In this document: positions 1 through 11,300 of the stretch, piece after piece
How the letters are laid out: every line of letters begins with the position of its first letter
Position numbering within the stretch: position 1 is the stretch's first letter
NCBI GenBank assembly: GCA_009760855.2
Contig: WPIO01000125.1
Span: 491,001-555,000, forward strand
Source: Cristatella mucedo
Lineage: Eukaryota; Bryozoa; Phylactolaemata; Cristatellidae
Reading direction: 5' to 3'
Length of the DNA stretch: 64,000 nt
The notes under the pieces: generated by a model
Told to the model about the DNA's origin: nothing
Databases searched by the model: none
What the model saw: only the letters and a program-made list of their open reading frames with translations
Program-made: the position numbers and the translations under genes

Positions 1-1479
1 ACAGAAGGGGGCAGCTGATTTATCAGAATCTTTATGATTGGTTTTAGCACTTGAACCACAGCAATCGCTACCGAACCATGGAACACTTGAGCTTCGGTGT
101 GTTATGGCAACAGCCCAAATAATCTATAACCCGTACAGTGTCAGCTGCATTCCTATGACCCAACGTGTGACTGCATTACATAGCCCTGCACATGTATCCA
201 GTCATGCTGGTGAAGCCCCAATGTGACCGCCGGTCCACGTCAAACTAGCCGAATGGCTAACTTGCACGAGGCTATACCTGCATGTACGAGGCTGCATTCA
301 ATCGAGTTAGCTGTATTATACTCACCTGCAGCACACTATTACATGCATGGATGTTGTAGTGATGGTAGCAGTTTATGACTGCATCATTTTGTTACAGAAG
401 CTCCAATGAACCCTGAATAGTAGCACATCTACATCTTGGCGCGACCGCAAGAATCTAATCCTGACTGTGCTGCCCATCCAGCATATGTTAATTGCCTAGA
501 AAGTGCTGACTGTGCTGCCCTTTTCTGCTAACTTTACATAGCATACCAGGAAGTCTCAAGCAACGACGATTTTTCGTGCAAGCTATCCTACAGAGGAGCC
601 AGGAGACACGAGGTAGAAAGAGTTAAGGAGTACCATTGGAACATTGCTCGTAGGCTAACTACAGAAGCAAAACCGTAGTGGGGGGGGGGGTTGACAGAGC
701 ATGCACTGGCCTCCCCCAATTAGACACAGGGGCATGTCTGGTACTTGTTGTTTGCCGTGCCCTTTCAACCCTCCTATGATCGCATCCTCAGTCAAGGTTT
801 GGCCACATATTTGGATGAATCCTGGGCATAAGTTTTAACCAGCATCCATCAACACAGAGACGTGACACTCATGGGCATGGCACAGTGAAACAGACAAGGC
901 CATCCATCTGTATGTCTTGCAAGAGGAAAAAAGCAAAAACTAGACAGCTACACTAAGCACTCAAGTGGATGCATACACTTTCAACCTGTGGGTACTTTTT
1001 CCTGCAAGTAATTTATAGCTCCGTGGCACTTGAGCACCTGAACAGACATTTAAGTTCTCTTAGGGTACTATACACATGAATTATTTATAGCGAGACCTCA
1101 ACCATGGCAACTAACGGCCATGGGGGGCACACAGCAGTCTCAACCACTATTGCAAACACCAACTCTTGCAAAAGGTCATTTAAACAACACAAAGATAACT
1201 AAACATCAGACTACCTGGTCTCATTAAATGTAATCGTTCCATTTTCTTTCTCGTTGGGAAGGTGTGCCAAGCTGCATGGGGTTCTCTGCTCCACGGCCTC
1301 AATCTACTCCACTCCCACACTAATGCACTTAGAACAAGTTCTTAGTGATTCACCGTGGTCTGGCAAGACAACAGTAACTAGCAGAAGTGATCTTAGAATG
1401 CAAACGAACTAAGACGCACCAATGCAGGCGTGCTTATAGCTGTTAGATAGTAAATTCGCAAGGTAACTACCTAAAAGGC
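1..1479. other. Spacer without recognisable gene
   Basis: I see no exon-like conserved protein segment on either strand. The stretch contains a ten-base G run near 681 and only short open frames with no family resemblance. Confidence 0.5.
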
Positions 1480-1775
1480 ACTATTTTCCCAAACACGACC
1501 CAGGTCGTGGATTTGAATCATGCAGTGGGCAATCCTTTATTGCCACGCTGGTTTGGCCCAGTGGTTAAGGTGCTCCCCGACCGAAGTCAAGGTGAGAATG
1601 TATTTGATGGCCGAGGTGGTGGGCTCAAACCCCGTGGCACGTCATTCGCTGAATAGGGATTAGGTTGTTTGATCACAATAGAAATGAATTATATTTTTTT
1701 ATTACCCACTACAAGTGTCAGCCGTTAAGGCTCTTCTGCCGCTATCTAAATCGGGCTGTTAAATCAGCCAACCTT
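1480..1775 (+). repeat. tRNA-like SINE (family 2) interrupted by another SINE
   Basis: The left part (about 1480-1540) has a B-box-like segment, GATTTGAATCATGCAGTGGG. The right part (about 1700-1775) ends in TTAAGGCTCTTCTGC and GGCTGTTAAATCA. The same two parts lie next to each other, uninterrupted, at about 58795-58950. Here they are separated by a family-1 SINE (about 1541-1700), so the family-1 copy inserted later. Confidence 0.55.
1541..1700 (+). repeat. tRNA-derived SINE, family 1 (long subfamily)
   Basis: The head resembles a tRNA gene: an A-box-like stretch in GGCCCAGTGGTTAAGGTGCT and a B-box-like GGGCTCAAACCCC. The tail resembles the LINE-A 3' end. An extra segment of about 27 bases between the two boxes is shared with the copy at 44778. 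It is not a functional tRNA, because no cloverleaf with an anticodon arm closes. Confidence 0.6.
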
Positions 1776-1789
1776 TAAACACATTTGCC

Positions 1790-2445
1790 AAAAGTGCAAA
1801 ACTCCTCAGCAAGGCTTGTCTGCCGTGTCGCAGTTGCTACATCTTACCACTTCTCACCGACCTGAACTGGCTTCCACTTAAGCAATGTATCGACTTAAAG
1901 GTTATGTCCCTCACTTTTAGATCCCTTCATTCTTTGGCTCCAGCCTACCTACAGATCTACTCCCCCACCAGGCTAAGCAGCCTACCTACAGATCTACTAT
2001 CCCACCAGGCTAAGCATCGTACAACCCACTGTTCGGAATCTTAACTGTTTACCCATACCTTGTACAAATCTCAAATCCTTTGGAGACCGTGCCTTTAGTT
2101 CGTATACACCCAAAGCCTGGAATTTTCTCCCCACATCCGTCACGATATCCCCTGACCTGACCACATTTAAAAAGAAATTAAAAACGCACCTATTTATCAC
2201 AGCATTTAGTGGGTCCCTGTGATTCGTCCTTTATGTGCTTATGAGTGCTGACACTGCATGCTGCCACTAACCATACTTGCATGCTGACCCTGTGCATGTC
2301 ACCCCTAACAATGTTAGGCTTGTTGTTTATTGAGCATGCTACCACTAAGCATTCGATCGTGCTTCATTTGCAGCAAATGCAAAGTGCCTAGAAAGAGATT
2401 GAGTTCTCGGAGGGTGCTATATCAAATGCAGTATTATTATTATAC
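1790..2445 (+). repeat. LINE family A, 3' fragment
   Basis: Degenerate C-terminal part of a non-LTR retrotransposon ORF2: remnants of the [28 protein letters not shown] and [19 protein letters not shown] blocks. The 3' untranslated tail ends in a hairpin and TATTATTATTATAC. A direct duplication of about 42 bases covers the CCTACCTACAGATCTACT segment near 1945-2000. Frames are broken. The clade is probably CR1/L2-like, inferred from these motifs. Confidence 0.8.
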
Positions 2446-2844
2446 GATGCAATATGTCAATGGCATGGTGTGAACTAATGTCGATTGAATTTTCTGTTAC
2501 ACACGATGAACTGTTAAATCCCCGATGCAAGCAGAGTTGAGATTGTTGGCTAAATGAACATATTCTGGCAGCCGATAAATCTATGCATTAGACAGGAGAA
2601 TTGATGATTATAAAACAAGCTGGTAAATAAGTAGCTCAAGCTAGTATACTTGTTTATGTTCTTTGCTTTCCATCGATAGTTTCTTTCTCACGTACCTCAC
2701 TGCCGGCTATTTAGGGCAAGGTATCTTTTCCCAATTTCTATTGCATTTTCCTATTTTCTAGCATCCTGGCATCATTTAGCTTGCAACGAAGCTGTTGCCA
2801 GGTCCCCACTAAGTCGGGATAACTTAAATTGGCCTAATATTGAC

Positions 2845-2930
2845 CTAATAATAATAATAATGCTAATATATTTGTATAGCACCCTCAGAGAACTTATCTC
2901 TTTCTTGGCACTTTATTATTATGATTATTT
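2845..2930 (-). repeat. LINE family A, tail-only fragment
   Basis: Only the last ~80 bases of LINE family A are present, in reverse orientation: an AATAATAATAAT tract followed by the reverse complement of the 3' hairpin (CCCTCAGAGAACTTATCTC). An extreme 5'-truncated insertion. Confidence 0.65.
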
Positions 2931-3232
2931 TCCAAATAAGTACACAACCTTGGAGTGGTGCCCGTGGCTCACTGCTTGACAAATTATCATTATAGATTAA
3001 GATCAATCTACAAGCTGCAGCATTCAAAAGTGATAAGCAAAAGCATCCAACGGTGTTTGTTAATGAATTCATTGGTTATCGCTCAATCACGATTGAAACT
3101 GAGACGAAAACCAATCCGGAAGATCTTCAGGTGAACGGCAGGCCTTAAGATTGTTTGCTGCTGAATAGAGGCCAACAGACCACAGATTAGTGGGTGGCTG
3201 GTGTAAATCAGGTGGACACGTTCGCACTTCGG

Positions 3233-3536
3233 CTACCGGAACAAGACCGTCTTTCGACGAACGCATGGCATGCTAGATCGCTTCCTCAGACGTCGAACTG
3301 CCTCACGGATATGCTTTGGACGTAGCGGACTGCCAGTCTCTGATCCTGAGCCACCACTGTTGGCATTCCCCTGGCCGAGGACATCGAGTGCTTCCTCAAC
3401 AATCTCACCGACAAACACTTTGGCAATACCAGACATTGCTATGACAACGTTCTGAGACACTGCCTGTCCCGTGACTGACTGCATCAGCCGCTTAATAGAC
3501 GCCTTGGGAAATGCTGCCCGACGAAACATCTCGTAC
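3233..3536 (-). CDS. TAF11: TAF11 exon 2 (histone fold)
   Basis: Encodes the rest of codon 119 through the stop TAG at 3235-3233. It contains the whole TAFII28 histone-fold domain. The acceptor CCAG precedes 3536. A longer open frame runs upstream into the intron, but that part has no TAF11 similarity. Confidence 0.95.
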
Positions 3537-6500
3537 CTGGAATGATGCAACAGATCGACGTCAGACCCAAGTTTCATGCAAAAGCAACCAACAATATGTG
3601 CATCATGCATAACAACTTTGCAGGCAACCATTCCTAGATTGCAAACGACCAACGTCTTAAACTTTGCAATCAGCAAGTTCATAGATCTCTGCTCTCCCAC
3701 TGTACTGTCTCCCACTCTCAGACCTAAGTTTCATGCAAAAGCAAACAATATTCACACAATTATAAAATATATTAGTTGATTTAACAGTCTCATGTGTATA
3801 GCAGCAAAAGAGCCTCAACCGCTTGCAGATGGCAATAAAGGATCACCCACTGCAGGATTCGAACCCTCAGTCATTAAGAGCAAGCAAGTCACATCCTGGG
3901 CTATCACAACCGACATGCACAACATGCACAATAGGCACAACAGGATGCAGGCAAAGATCCCTTATAATAATAATGCACTTGATAAAGCGCCCCCAGAAAA
4001 CTCAATCTTTATCTAGGCGCTTCACATTTGCTGCAAAGGGAAATGCAATTGAATGGTGAGTAAATTCATGCTCGATAAACAAACAACATGAATAACATGG
4101 TTAGGGGTGACATGCACAGGGTCAGCATGCAAATGTGGTAAGTGGCAGCATGCACAGTGTCAGCACGCATAAGCACATCAAGGACGAATGACAGGGACCC
4201 ACTAAATGCTGTCCTAAATAGGTGTTTATAAGTTCTTTTTAAACGTGGTCAAATCAGATGATGTTCTGACGCAAGTCGGGGATGAGTTCCAGGCATTGGG
4301 AGCATACGAACTAAATGCACGGTCTCCAAAGGATTTGAGGTTTGTATGAGGTATTTGTAGACTGTTGGATTCTGAAAGGCGGGTAGTACTATGCTTGCTT
4401 GGCCTGATGGGGGAGTAGATCTGAGAGATAGGCTGGAGTCAAAGAATGAAGTGACCTAAAAGTGAGCGAAAAAACCTTGAAGTCAATCCGTTGCTTGACT
4501 AGTAGCCAGTGCAGGTCAGCGAGAAGTGGTGTAATGTGGCAACTGCGATGCTCACGACAGACAAGCCTAGCTGCGGAGTTTTGCACCAGCTGCAATCGCC
4601 TGATCGCACATGCTGGTAGGCCAGTAAGCAGTGAGTTGCAGAAGTCGAGACGGGATGTCACGAATGCATGGACCAACTTGGACGTGGTATCCTTATGTAA
4701 ACAAGCCCGAATTTTAGCAGCGTTATGAAGCTGAAAATAGGCAGACTTGACTGTGGAGCTGATATGGTCGTCTAACGAGAGGTCGCTTTGAAATATGACA
4801 CCTAGATTTCGAGCTGATTCTACAGGAGATATGCTGGCAGAGCCAATTTTGAGCGGCAGCCTTTCCAATTTGTGAATTGATTGCGAACGACAAATGTCTA
4901 TTGTTTAGCAATCAGCAGGTCCATACATCTCTGCTCTCCTTCTGCCCTGTTTACAAGTCTACATGCGTCTCTTCTCTCTTTCTCTCCTTTTCTCATACTG
5001 CCTCTACATTTTCTGTGCATAGACTCGGGGAGCTTTTTCTTTACTTTATTCTTTGCACACGATGCACACATTACATTTGTACAGCCCCTTAATCGAACTC
5101 TAAATCTTTCTTTCTAAATCTTTTCTTGGGGCATTTTACATACACAGAATAGGAAGCATGTTAACTCATTGGTAATAACATAAAAGCACGTCAGCACACA
5201 AAAGCAATCAGGAACACGGAGCAAATGGTGAGACGAACAGCGGGTTTTAACTATGTTGTAAGTGTTGTTAATAATAATAATAATAACGCAATTGATAAAG
5301 CACCTCAGAGAACTCAATCTCTTTCTAGGCACTTTACATTTGCTGCCAATGGAAACGCGATTGAATGGTGAGTAATATCATGCTTGATAAACAACAGATA
5401 TATAATATATAATTCATTTGTATAGCACCCCAAGAGAACTTAATCTCTATTCAGGCGCTTCACACATGCCTCGGGGCTCAAGCCCCCCCCCAACTCAGCT
5501 AGGCCTTGGTCGGGGCTAGCACCATATGAATAACATGGCTAGGGGTGATATGCACAGGGTCAGCATGCAAAGGTGGTTAGTGGCAGCATGCAGTATCAGC
5601 ATGCATAAGCACATGAAGGACGAATCACAGGGACCCACTAAATGCTGTCCTAAATAGGTGTGTTTTTTAAGTTCTTTTTAAATGTGGTCAAGTCAGGGGA
5701 TGTTCTGACGCAAGTCGGGAGTGAGTTCCAGGCATTGGGAGCATACGAACTAAATGCACGGTCTCCAAAGGATTTGAGGTTTGTACGAGGTATTGGTAGA
5801 CTGTTGGATTCCGAATAGCGGGTGGTATGATGCTTGGCCTGGTGGGGGAGTAGATCTGAGAGATAGGCTGGAGCCAAAGAATGAAGTGACCTAAAAATGA
5901 GCGACAAAACCTTGAAGTCGATGGATTGCTTGACTGGAAGCCTGGTCGGCGAGAAGTAGTGCGATGTGGCAACTGCTACGCTCACGACAGACAAGCCCAG
6001 CTGCAGAGTTTTGCACCAGCTGTAAGCGCCTGCTTTCACAGGCAGGTAGACCAGCAAGCAGTGAGTTACAGAAGTCAAGACGGGATGTCACAAATGCACG
6101 GGCCAATTTAGATGTGGTATCCCTGTCCTAAACAAACACGAATTTTAGCAATGCTATAGAGTTGAAAGTAGGCGGACTTGACTAAGAAACTGATGTGGTC
6201 GCCTAGAAGAGATTGAGTTCTCCGAGGGCTCTTTATCAAATGTATTATTATTATTATGATAATGAAAGGTCATTTTGGAACACGAAACCTAGATTTTGTG
6301 CAGATTCAACAGGAGATATGCTGGCAGAGCCAATTTTGAGAATTAGCCTTTCCAGTTTCTGAATCACACTTGGTTTGCCCATAACTAGTAAGTTGGTTTT
6401 TATCAATATTCAATTTAAGAAAATTTGCTGCCATCAATGTGCGGATGTCATCAATGCATGTAGCAAGGAAGTTTGGAGAATTCGACGTGCTGGAAGGGAT

Positions 6501-8083
6501 CAAAGCAAAGGTACAACCGAGTGTCATCTGCATAGAAGTGAAAGCCTAGATTGTGCTTGGCAATTATCTCGGCAAGAGGGAGAGTATAAATCGTGAAAAG
6601 AACAGGACCAAGCACAGATCCCTGAGGTACCCCATAATTCAGATGTTTCTCGGATGATCTTTATCCACTCACATCAATACTCTGGAGTCTCCCACTGAGA
6701 TAGGACCTGAACCATTACAATGCAGTGCCAGTGATGCCCAGGTGGGATGAGAGGCACTCAAGAAGGACTTGGTGATCGATAGTATCAAAAGCTGCCAAAA
6801 GATCAAGCAAAACAAGCAGATATACTCCACATAAGTCTGTGTTCCTAAGTAGGTCGTTATACACCCGAAGCAATGCTGACTCTGTGGAGTGATTAACTCT
6901 AAAACCAGACAGGAACTTGCTAGCAAGGTTTGAAGTTTCAATATATGAGTTCAGCTGGTCTGCCACGACTCGTTCGTTCCTGTGACTTTGATAGGAACGG
7001 TAGAAGGGAGACTGGGCAGAAGTAGCATCGTGCGGTGTCTGGTTTGGGCTGCGAATGCTAGCAAACAGATGCTTTAAATCATGGCTGTTGCTCGTGGCAT
7101 CATGCCAGAGCATACCGTCGGGATTGTTCACTCGAGTGTTGCTCCCCATCCCTAGCACGAAGGCTGTTCACAGCCCTACTCGATCCTTCCGGATCTGGGT
7201 AGAATATGCTGACACATTCAGTGTAACGTGTGACCCAGAACATTTAACGGCATGATTGAAAGCTGGGAGGCCTAAAAGCAGAGGTAGATCGGTGTGTCAA
7301 CGGCATAGAAGTGAAAGCTTGGAGGGCTTCTCTCCAACGATGGTCACGGGTTTGCTCCTCTCATTGTGGAGCTTTTGCCATATTCACCGCGGACCCTATT
7401 AACCTCTCGACGTTGGTTTTACCAAGTCTGCGATAGCGCTGTGAAAAAGTTTCGGTATTCTTGAAAGTTCTTCGTAAAGCGTCAGTGTGAGGCCTTTATT
7501 TAAAACACCAGCGAGTGCGAAAGCTACCATTAGCCCCCCCCCGAGGCCATGCAATGTCGAGAAAGACAAGAGCTAATAGAGACCGGAGCGACACGAGGCT
7601 CTTAGAGCTCGACGATGAATGAGTTCATACAGTGGCACTCAGCTAACAGTACTGGTCATTAGCGACGAATAACAATTTCGCGCACGCCTTGACACACAGC
7701 AGAACGAACGCGCAAACGCTTCATTACCTGTTTAGTTGGTCTTCTGAGAAATTTGAGACGAGTATTTGCATTTTCTTGCGTTCTTCCTCTTGCTTCTCTT
7801 TCTTATTTATCTGCTTCTGCTCCGACGATGCGGCAGCATCAGCAGCGCCTTCATCCATGATCTGGTCGCCATTATTTGAGTCCTTGCTCTTTTCTGAATC
7901 CTTCTCCATATGAACTTCTGACTTATAGCTTGCTGACCCTTTACTCAGAGAACCAGGAGCAGAAGCAAGGCTACTGCCACTATCCGATTCGCGACGACCG
8001 CTGCCGGCGGTAGCCATAGCTTTTCTTACAGCTATTCCAATTCGAGCAGCCGCCTGAGCGGAAGTTGGACCGTCTTGTGCCAT
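3233..8083 (-). CDS. TAF11: TAF11, TFIID subunit 11 (two exons)
   Basis: Predicted TBP-associated factor 11 (TAFII28), the histone-fold subunit that pairs with TAF13 in TFIID for RNA polymerase II initiation in the nucleus. Exon 1 is 8083-7728 and exon 2 is 3536-3233. The join (AACAG|GTAATG donor, CATTCCAG|G acceptor) splits an Arg codon and gives 219 residues, close to the ~211 of the human protein. Residues 1-110 are low-complexity and charged. Residues 110-219 hold the conserved block [19 protein letters not shown], the helix around [18 protein letters not shown], and [12 protein letters not shown] near the end. Between EEALDV and RPKHIREA the loop is about ten residues longer than in vertebrates and Gly/Ser-rich. 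The start is the first ATG of exon 1 at 8083. The 4.19 kb intron holds two reverse-oriented LINE copies and a SINE. Identity is very likely; splice sites are inferred, not tested. Confidence 0.95.
3826..3910 (-). repeat. tRNA-like SINE fragment (family 2)
   Basis: Read in reverse, it contains GGTTCGAATCCTGCAGTGGG and a following TCCTTTATTGCC, matching the copies at 1480 and 58795. It lies inside the TAF11 intron. Confidence 0.5.
3966..4876 (-). repeat. LINE family A fragment in TAF11 intron
   Basis: A reverse-oriented 3' fragment with its (AAT)n tail at 3966. A continuous frame of about 159 codons (4868-4389) encodes the reverse-transcriptase C-terminal region, with [38 protein letters not shown] and [12 protein letters not shown]. 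The downstream part is frame-shifted. It lacks the endonuclease and RT core, so it is dead. Confidence 0.85.
5267..7320 (-). repeat. LINE family A, long copy in TAF11 intron
   Basis: A reverse-oriented copy reaching from the tail at 5267 up through the RT core near 7158. Visible RT motifs, in broken frames, are [18 protein letters not shown], an [18 protein letters not shown] block and a YADD-like strand near 6490-6540. It is interrupted by a SINE (about 5397-5522) and by a tiny plus-oriented LINE tail (about 6203-6252). A short duplicate of its RT segment sits near 7260-7320. Confidence 0.82.
5397..5522 (-). repeat. tRNA-derived SINE family 1, nested in LINE A
   Basis: Reverse-oriented. The LINE-like tail (CCCCAAGAGAACTTAATCTC) comes first, followed by a B-box region (GGGGCTCAAGCCC) and GCTAGCACC. 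Uninterrupted LINE copies read GATAAACAACATGAATAACA across this point, so the SINE clearly split the LINE. Confidence 0.7.
7728..8083 (-). CDS. TAF11: TAF11 exon 1
   Basis: Encodes residues 1-118 plus two bases of codon 119. It is Ser/Ala/Lys-rich and ends in the conserved [12 protein letters not shown], which leads into the histone fold. The donor GTAATG begins at 7727. Confidence 0.93.
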
Positions 8084-8689
8084 GGTACGCGACCACGTAA
8101 CTTGCGTTTACACTATTGACTTTCCTCTTTGCCGATGTCGACTTTCCACGTAATTGGTGCGTTTAAAATACCGATTCAGGAAACTTTGATGGCCAACTTC
8201 GTCCCGACACGAGCCCCTGCTCTAATGCGGGAGGCTGATATGAAAGATGGTTTCCCCGGGAGCTAACTCGGCGGAATTTGAGTTCGCCGCTATAGTCATC
8301 ATTATATACGAATATAGAAGAAGAGAAAAAAAGTAAAGATAAACATTAGGATTTTTGGGAAACTGCACAGTACTAAGTAATGTGAATCGTTACGGATGTG
8401 TTGGTTTGTAGTGCTAAGTAATTTGTGCTGTTACGGGTTTGTTGGTGCATTTCATAAGCAGACGCTCGGCGTCTTTTGTGTAGAAATGGCTAAGCCTTGG
8501 CTACATCGCATAAGCAGCCACAGTGAATCTTGCCTCCTACCTGCTTCCTACCTACTTCTGTCACACTTCGGTCTTCCTTTTTGTAGGAAGTTTACGCGGT
8601 CAGTCTTCCTCTTTAAGTCTTGCTTCCTACTCACTCTGCGCCCTGGTGTTCATGGGAAAGTTGCCTTTGTTTTTGAAACCTCTGAAATA
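8084..8689. other. TAF11 upstream region and spacer
   Basis: Holds the presumed TAF11 promoter (just above 8083). No clear TATA box or consensus element stands out. The open frame beginning near 8396 has no recognisable domain and runs into LINE sequence. Confidence 0.4.
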
Positions 8690-9557
8690 TGGAGTATATC
8701 AGAGCTTCGTTCTTGGTCCCGTTCTTTTCACGGTTTACACTCTTCCTCTTGCCGGGAAGATTGCCAAGCACAATCTAGGCTTTCACTTCTATGCAGATGA
8801 CACTAGGTTGTACCTTTGCTTTGATCCCTTCCAGCACGTCGAGCACATCGAACTGTCTCAACTCCATTGCTGCATGTATTGATGACATCCGCACATTGAT
8901 GATAGCAAATTTTCTTAAATTGAATGGTGATAAAACAACTTTACTAGGTATGGGCAAAGCAGATGTGATTCAGAAATTGGAAAGGCTAGCGCTCAAAATC
9001 GGCTCTTCCAGCATATCTCCTGTTGAATCTGCACAAAATCTAGGTTTCGTGTTCCAAAATGACCTTTCTTTAGACGACCATATCAGGTCCTCAATCACGT
9101 CTGCCTACTTTCAGCTACATAACATTGCTACAATTTGGACTTGTGTAGACAGGGATACCACATCTAAGTTTGTCCATGCATTTGTGACATCCCGTCTTGA
9201 CTTCTGTAAATCACTGCTTGCCGGTCTACCAGCCTGTGCACTCAGGCACGTACAGCTAGCTGGTGCAAAGCTCTGCAGCAAGGCTTGTCTGTCATTTGCC
9301 ACATCACACCACTTCTCGCCGACCTGCACTGGCTACCAGTCAAGCAACGCATCAACTTCAAGGTTTAATTGCTCACTTTTAAGTCCCTTCATTCTTTGGT
9401 TCCAGCCTATCTATCAGATCAACTCCCCCACCAGGCTCAGCATCGTACCACCTGCTTTTCGGAATCAAAGTGTTTACCTACACCTCATACAAACCTCCAA
9501 TCCTTTGGAGATCGTGCCTTTAGTTCGTATGGTCCCAAAGCCTGGAACTCACTCCTG
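8690..9557 (+). repeat. LINE family A, RT core to C-terminus
   Basis: Plus-oriented. Starts within the RT domain ([20 protein letters not shown]), continues through the catalytic [16 protein letters not shown] and the C-terminal blocks [20 protein letters not shown] and [19 protein letters not shown] frameshift near 9260 breaks the QNSAARLVC block. The copy stops at KAWNSL, where a reverse-oriented copy is fused. Confidence 0.85.
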
Positions 9558-10183
9558 TAATAATAATAATAATAATAATATTGCACTTGATAAAGCGCCA
9601 TCAGAGAACTTAATCTCTTTCTAGGCGCTTTACATTTGCTGCAAAGTGATACGCAATAGAATAGTAAGTAAAATCATGCTTGAAAAACAAACAAAATGAA
9701 TAACATGGTTAGGGGTTACATGCACTGGGTCAGCATGCAAATGTGGTTAGTGGCAGCATGAACAGTGTCAGCACGCATAAGCACATCGAGGACGAATCAC
9801 AAGGACCCACTAAATGCTGTCCTAAATAGGTATGTTTTTAAGTTTCTTTTAAATGTGGTCAGGTCAGGGGATGTTTGATGCAGGTCGGGAGGGAGTTCCA
9901 GGCTGTCGGAGCATACGAGCTAAATGCACGGTCTCCAAAGGATTTAAGGTTTGTACGAGGTATTTCTAGACTGTTGGATTCCGAAAAGCGAGTGGTACGA
10001 TGCTTTGCCTGATGGGGTAGTATCTCTGAAAGATAGGCTGGAGCCATAGAATGAAGAGACCTAAAAGTGAGCGAGCGACAAAACCTTGAAGTCAATCCGT
10101 TGCTTGACTGGTAACCAGTGCAGGTCGGCGAGAAGTGGAGTAATGTGGCAACTGCGACGCTCCGTCTGTCACGCCTTTCTTGT
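9558..10183 (-). repeat. LINE family A, 3' fragment
   Basis: Reverse-oriented, with an (AAT)n tail at 9558. Includes [20 protein letters not shown] and the [10 protein letters not shown] region, with the 5' break near 10183. It abuts plus-oriented copies on both sides. Confidence 0.8.
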
Positions 10184-10187
10184 CATG

Positions 10188-10521
10188 CCTTGTCTCGCCT
10201 GTCACGACATCCCCTGACTTGACCACATTTAAAAAGAAATTAAAAATGCACCTATTTATTGCAACATTTAGTTGGGTCCCTACGATTCGTCCTTTATGTG
10301 CTTATGCATGCTGACACTGTGCATGCTGCCACTAACCCACACATGCCTGCTGATACTGTGCATGTCACCCCTAACCATGTTATTATTGTTGTTTATCGAG
10401 CATGCTACCACTAACCATTCGATCGTGTTTCCTTTGCAGCAAATATAAAGCGCCTAGAAAGAGATTGAGTTCTGAGGGGGCTTTGTCAAGTGTATTGTTA
10501 TTATTATTATTATCATCTGAT
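10188..10521 (+). repeat. LINE family A, tail fragment
   Basis: Plus-oriented 3' end: a conserved CCCCTGACTTGACCACATTT segment, GCATGCTGACACTGTGCATG-type repeats, the 3' hairpin and a TTATTATTATTATTATC tail. Head-to-head with the copy on its left. Confidence 0.8.
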
Positions 10522-11300
10522 AGGTAGGCGGGAGCCAAATAATGAAGGGACCTACAAGTGAGCAACAAAACCTTGAAGTCAATGCGTTTGCTTGTCTGGT
10601 AGCCAGTGCAGGTCAGCGAGAAGCCGTGTGATGTAGCATCGATGCTTACGACAGACAAGCCTAGCTGCCGAGTTTTGCACCAGCTGTAAGTGCCTGATTG
10701 CACAGGCCGGTAGACCAGCACACAGTGAGTTACAGAAGTCGAGACGGGATGTCACAAATGCATGGACCAACTTAGATGTGGTATCCTTGTCTAAGCAACC
10801 CCGAATTTTAGCATTGTTATGTAGCCTAAAGTATTCAGACTTGATTGTGGAGCTGATTTGGTCGTCTAACGAAAGGTCACTTTGGAACGTGACACCTAGA
10901 TTTCGTGCAGATTCAACAGGAGATATGCCGGAAGAGCCGATTTTGAGCGCTAGCCTTTCCAATTTCTGAATCACATCTGCTTTGCCCATTACTAGTTAGT
11001 TAGTTTAATCATTCAATTTAAGAAAATTTGCTGCCATCCATGTGCAGATGTCATCAATACATGCAGTAAGGGAGTTGAGAGAATTCGACGTGCTGGAGGG
11101 CTGGGAGAGATCAAAGCAGAGGTACAACTGAGTGTCATCCGCGTAGAATTGAAGGCCTTAACCATGTTATTCTGGTTGTTTACTAAGCATGCTACTACTA
11201 ACCATTCAATCATGCTTCCTCTGCAGCAAATGTAAAGCACCTAGAAAGAGATTTAGTTCTCTGAGGAGGCTTTATCAAGTTTGATTATTATTATTATTAG
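10522..11300. repeat. LINE family A with inverted 5' part
   Basis: 10522-11157 is an internal LINE-A segment on the minus strand with no tail. It encodes IQKLERLALKIGSSGISPVE and the RLDFCN block. It is followed at 11158-11300 by the LINE-A 3' end on the plus strand, with a TTATTATTATTAG tail. Internal segment inverted, tail in normal orientation: the arrangement expected from twin priming during target-primed reverse transcription. Confidence 0.65.

Noticed and set aside
8396-8800. 134-codon plus-strand frame
   Set aside because: Its second half is an out-of-frame reading of LINE reverse transcriptase. The first half has no recognised domain.
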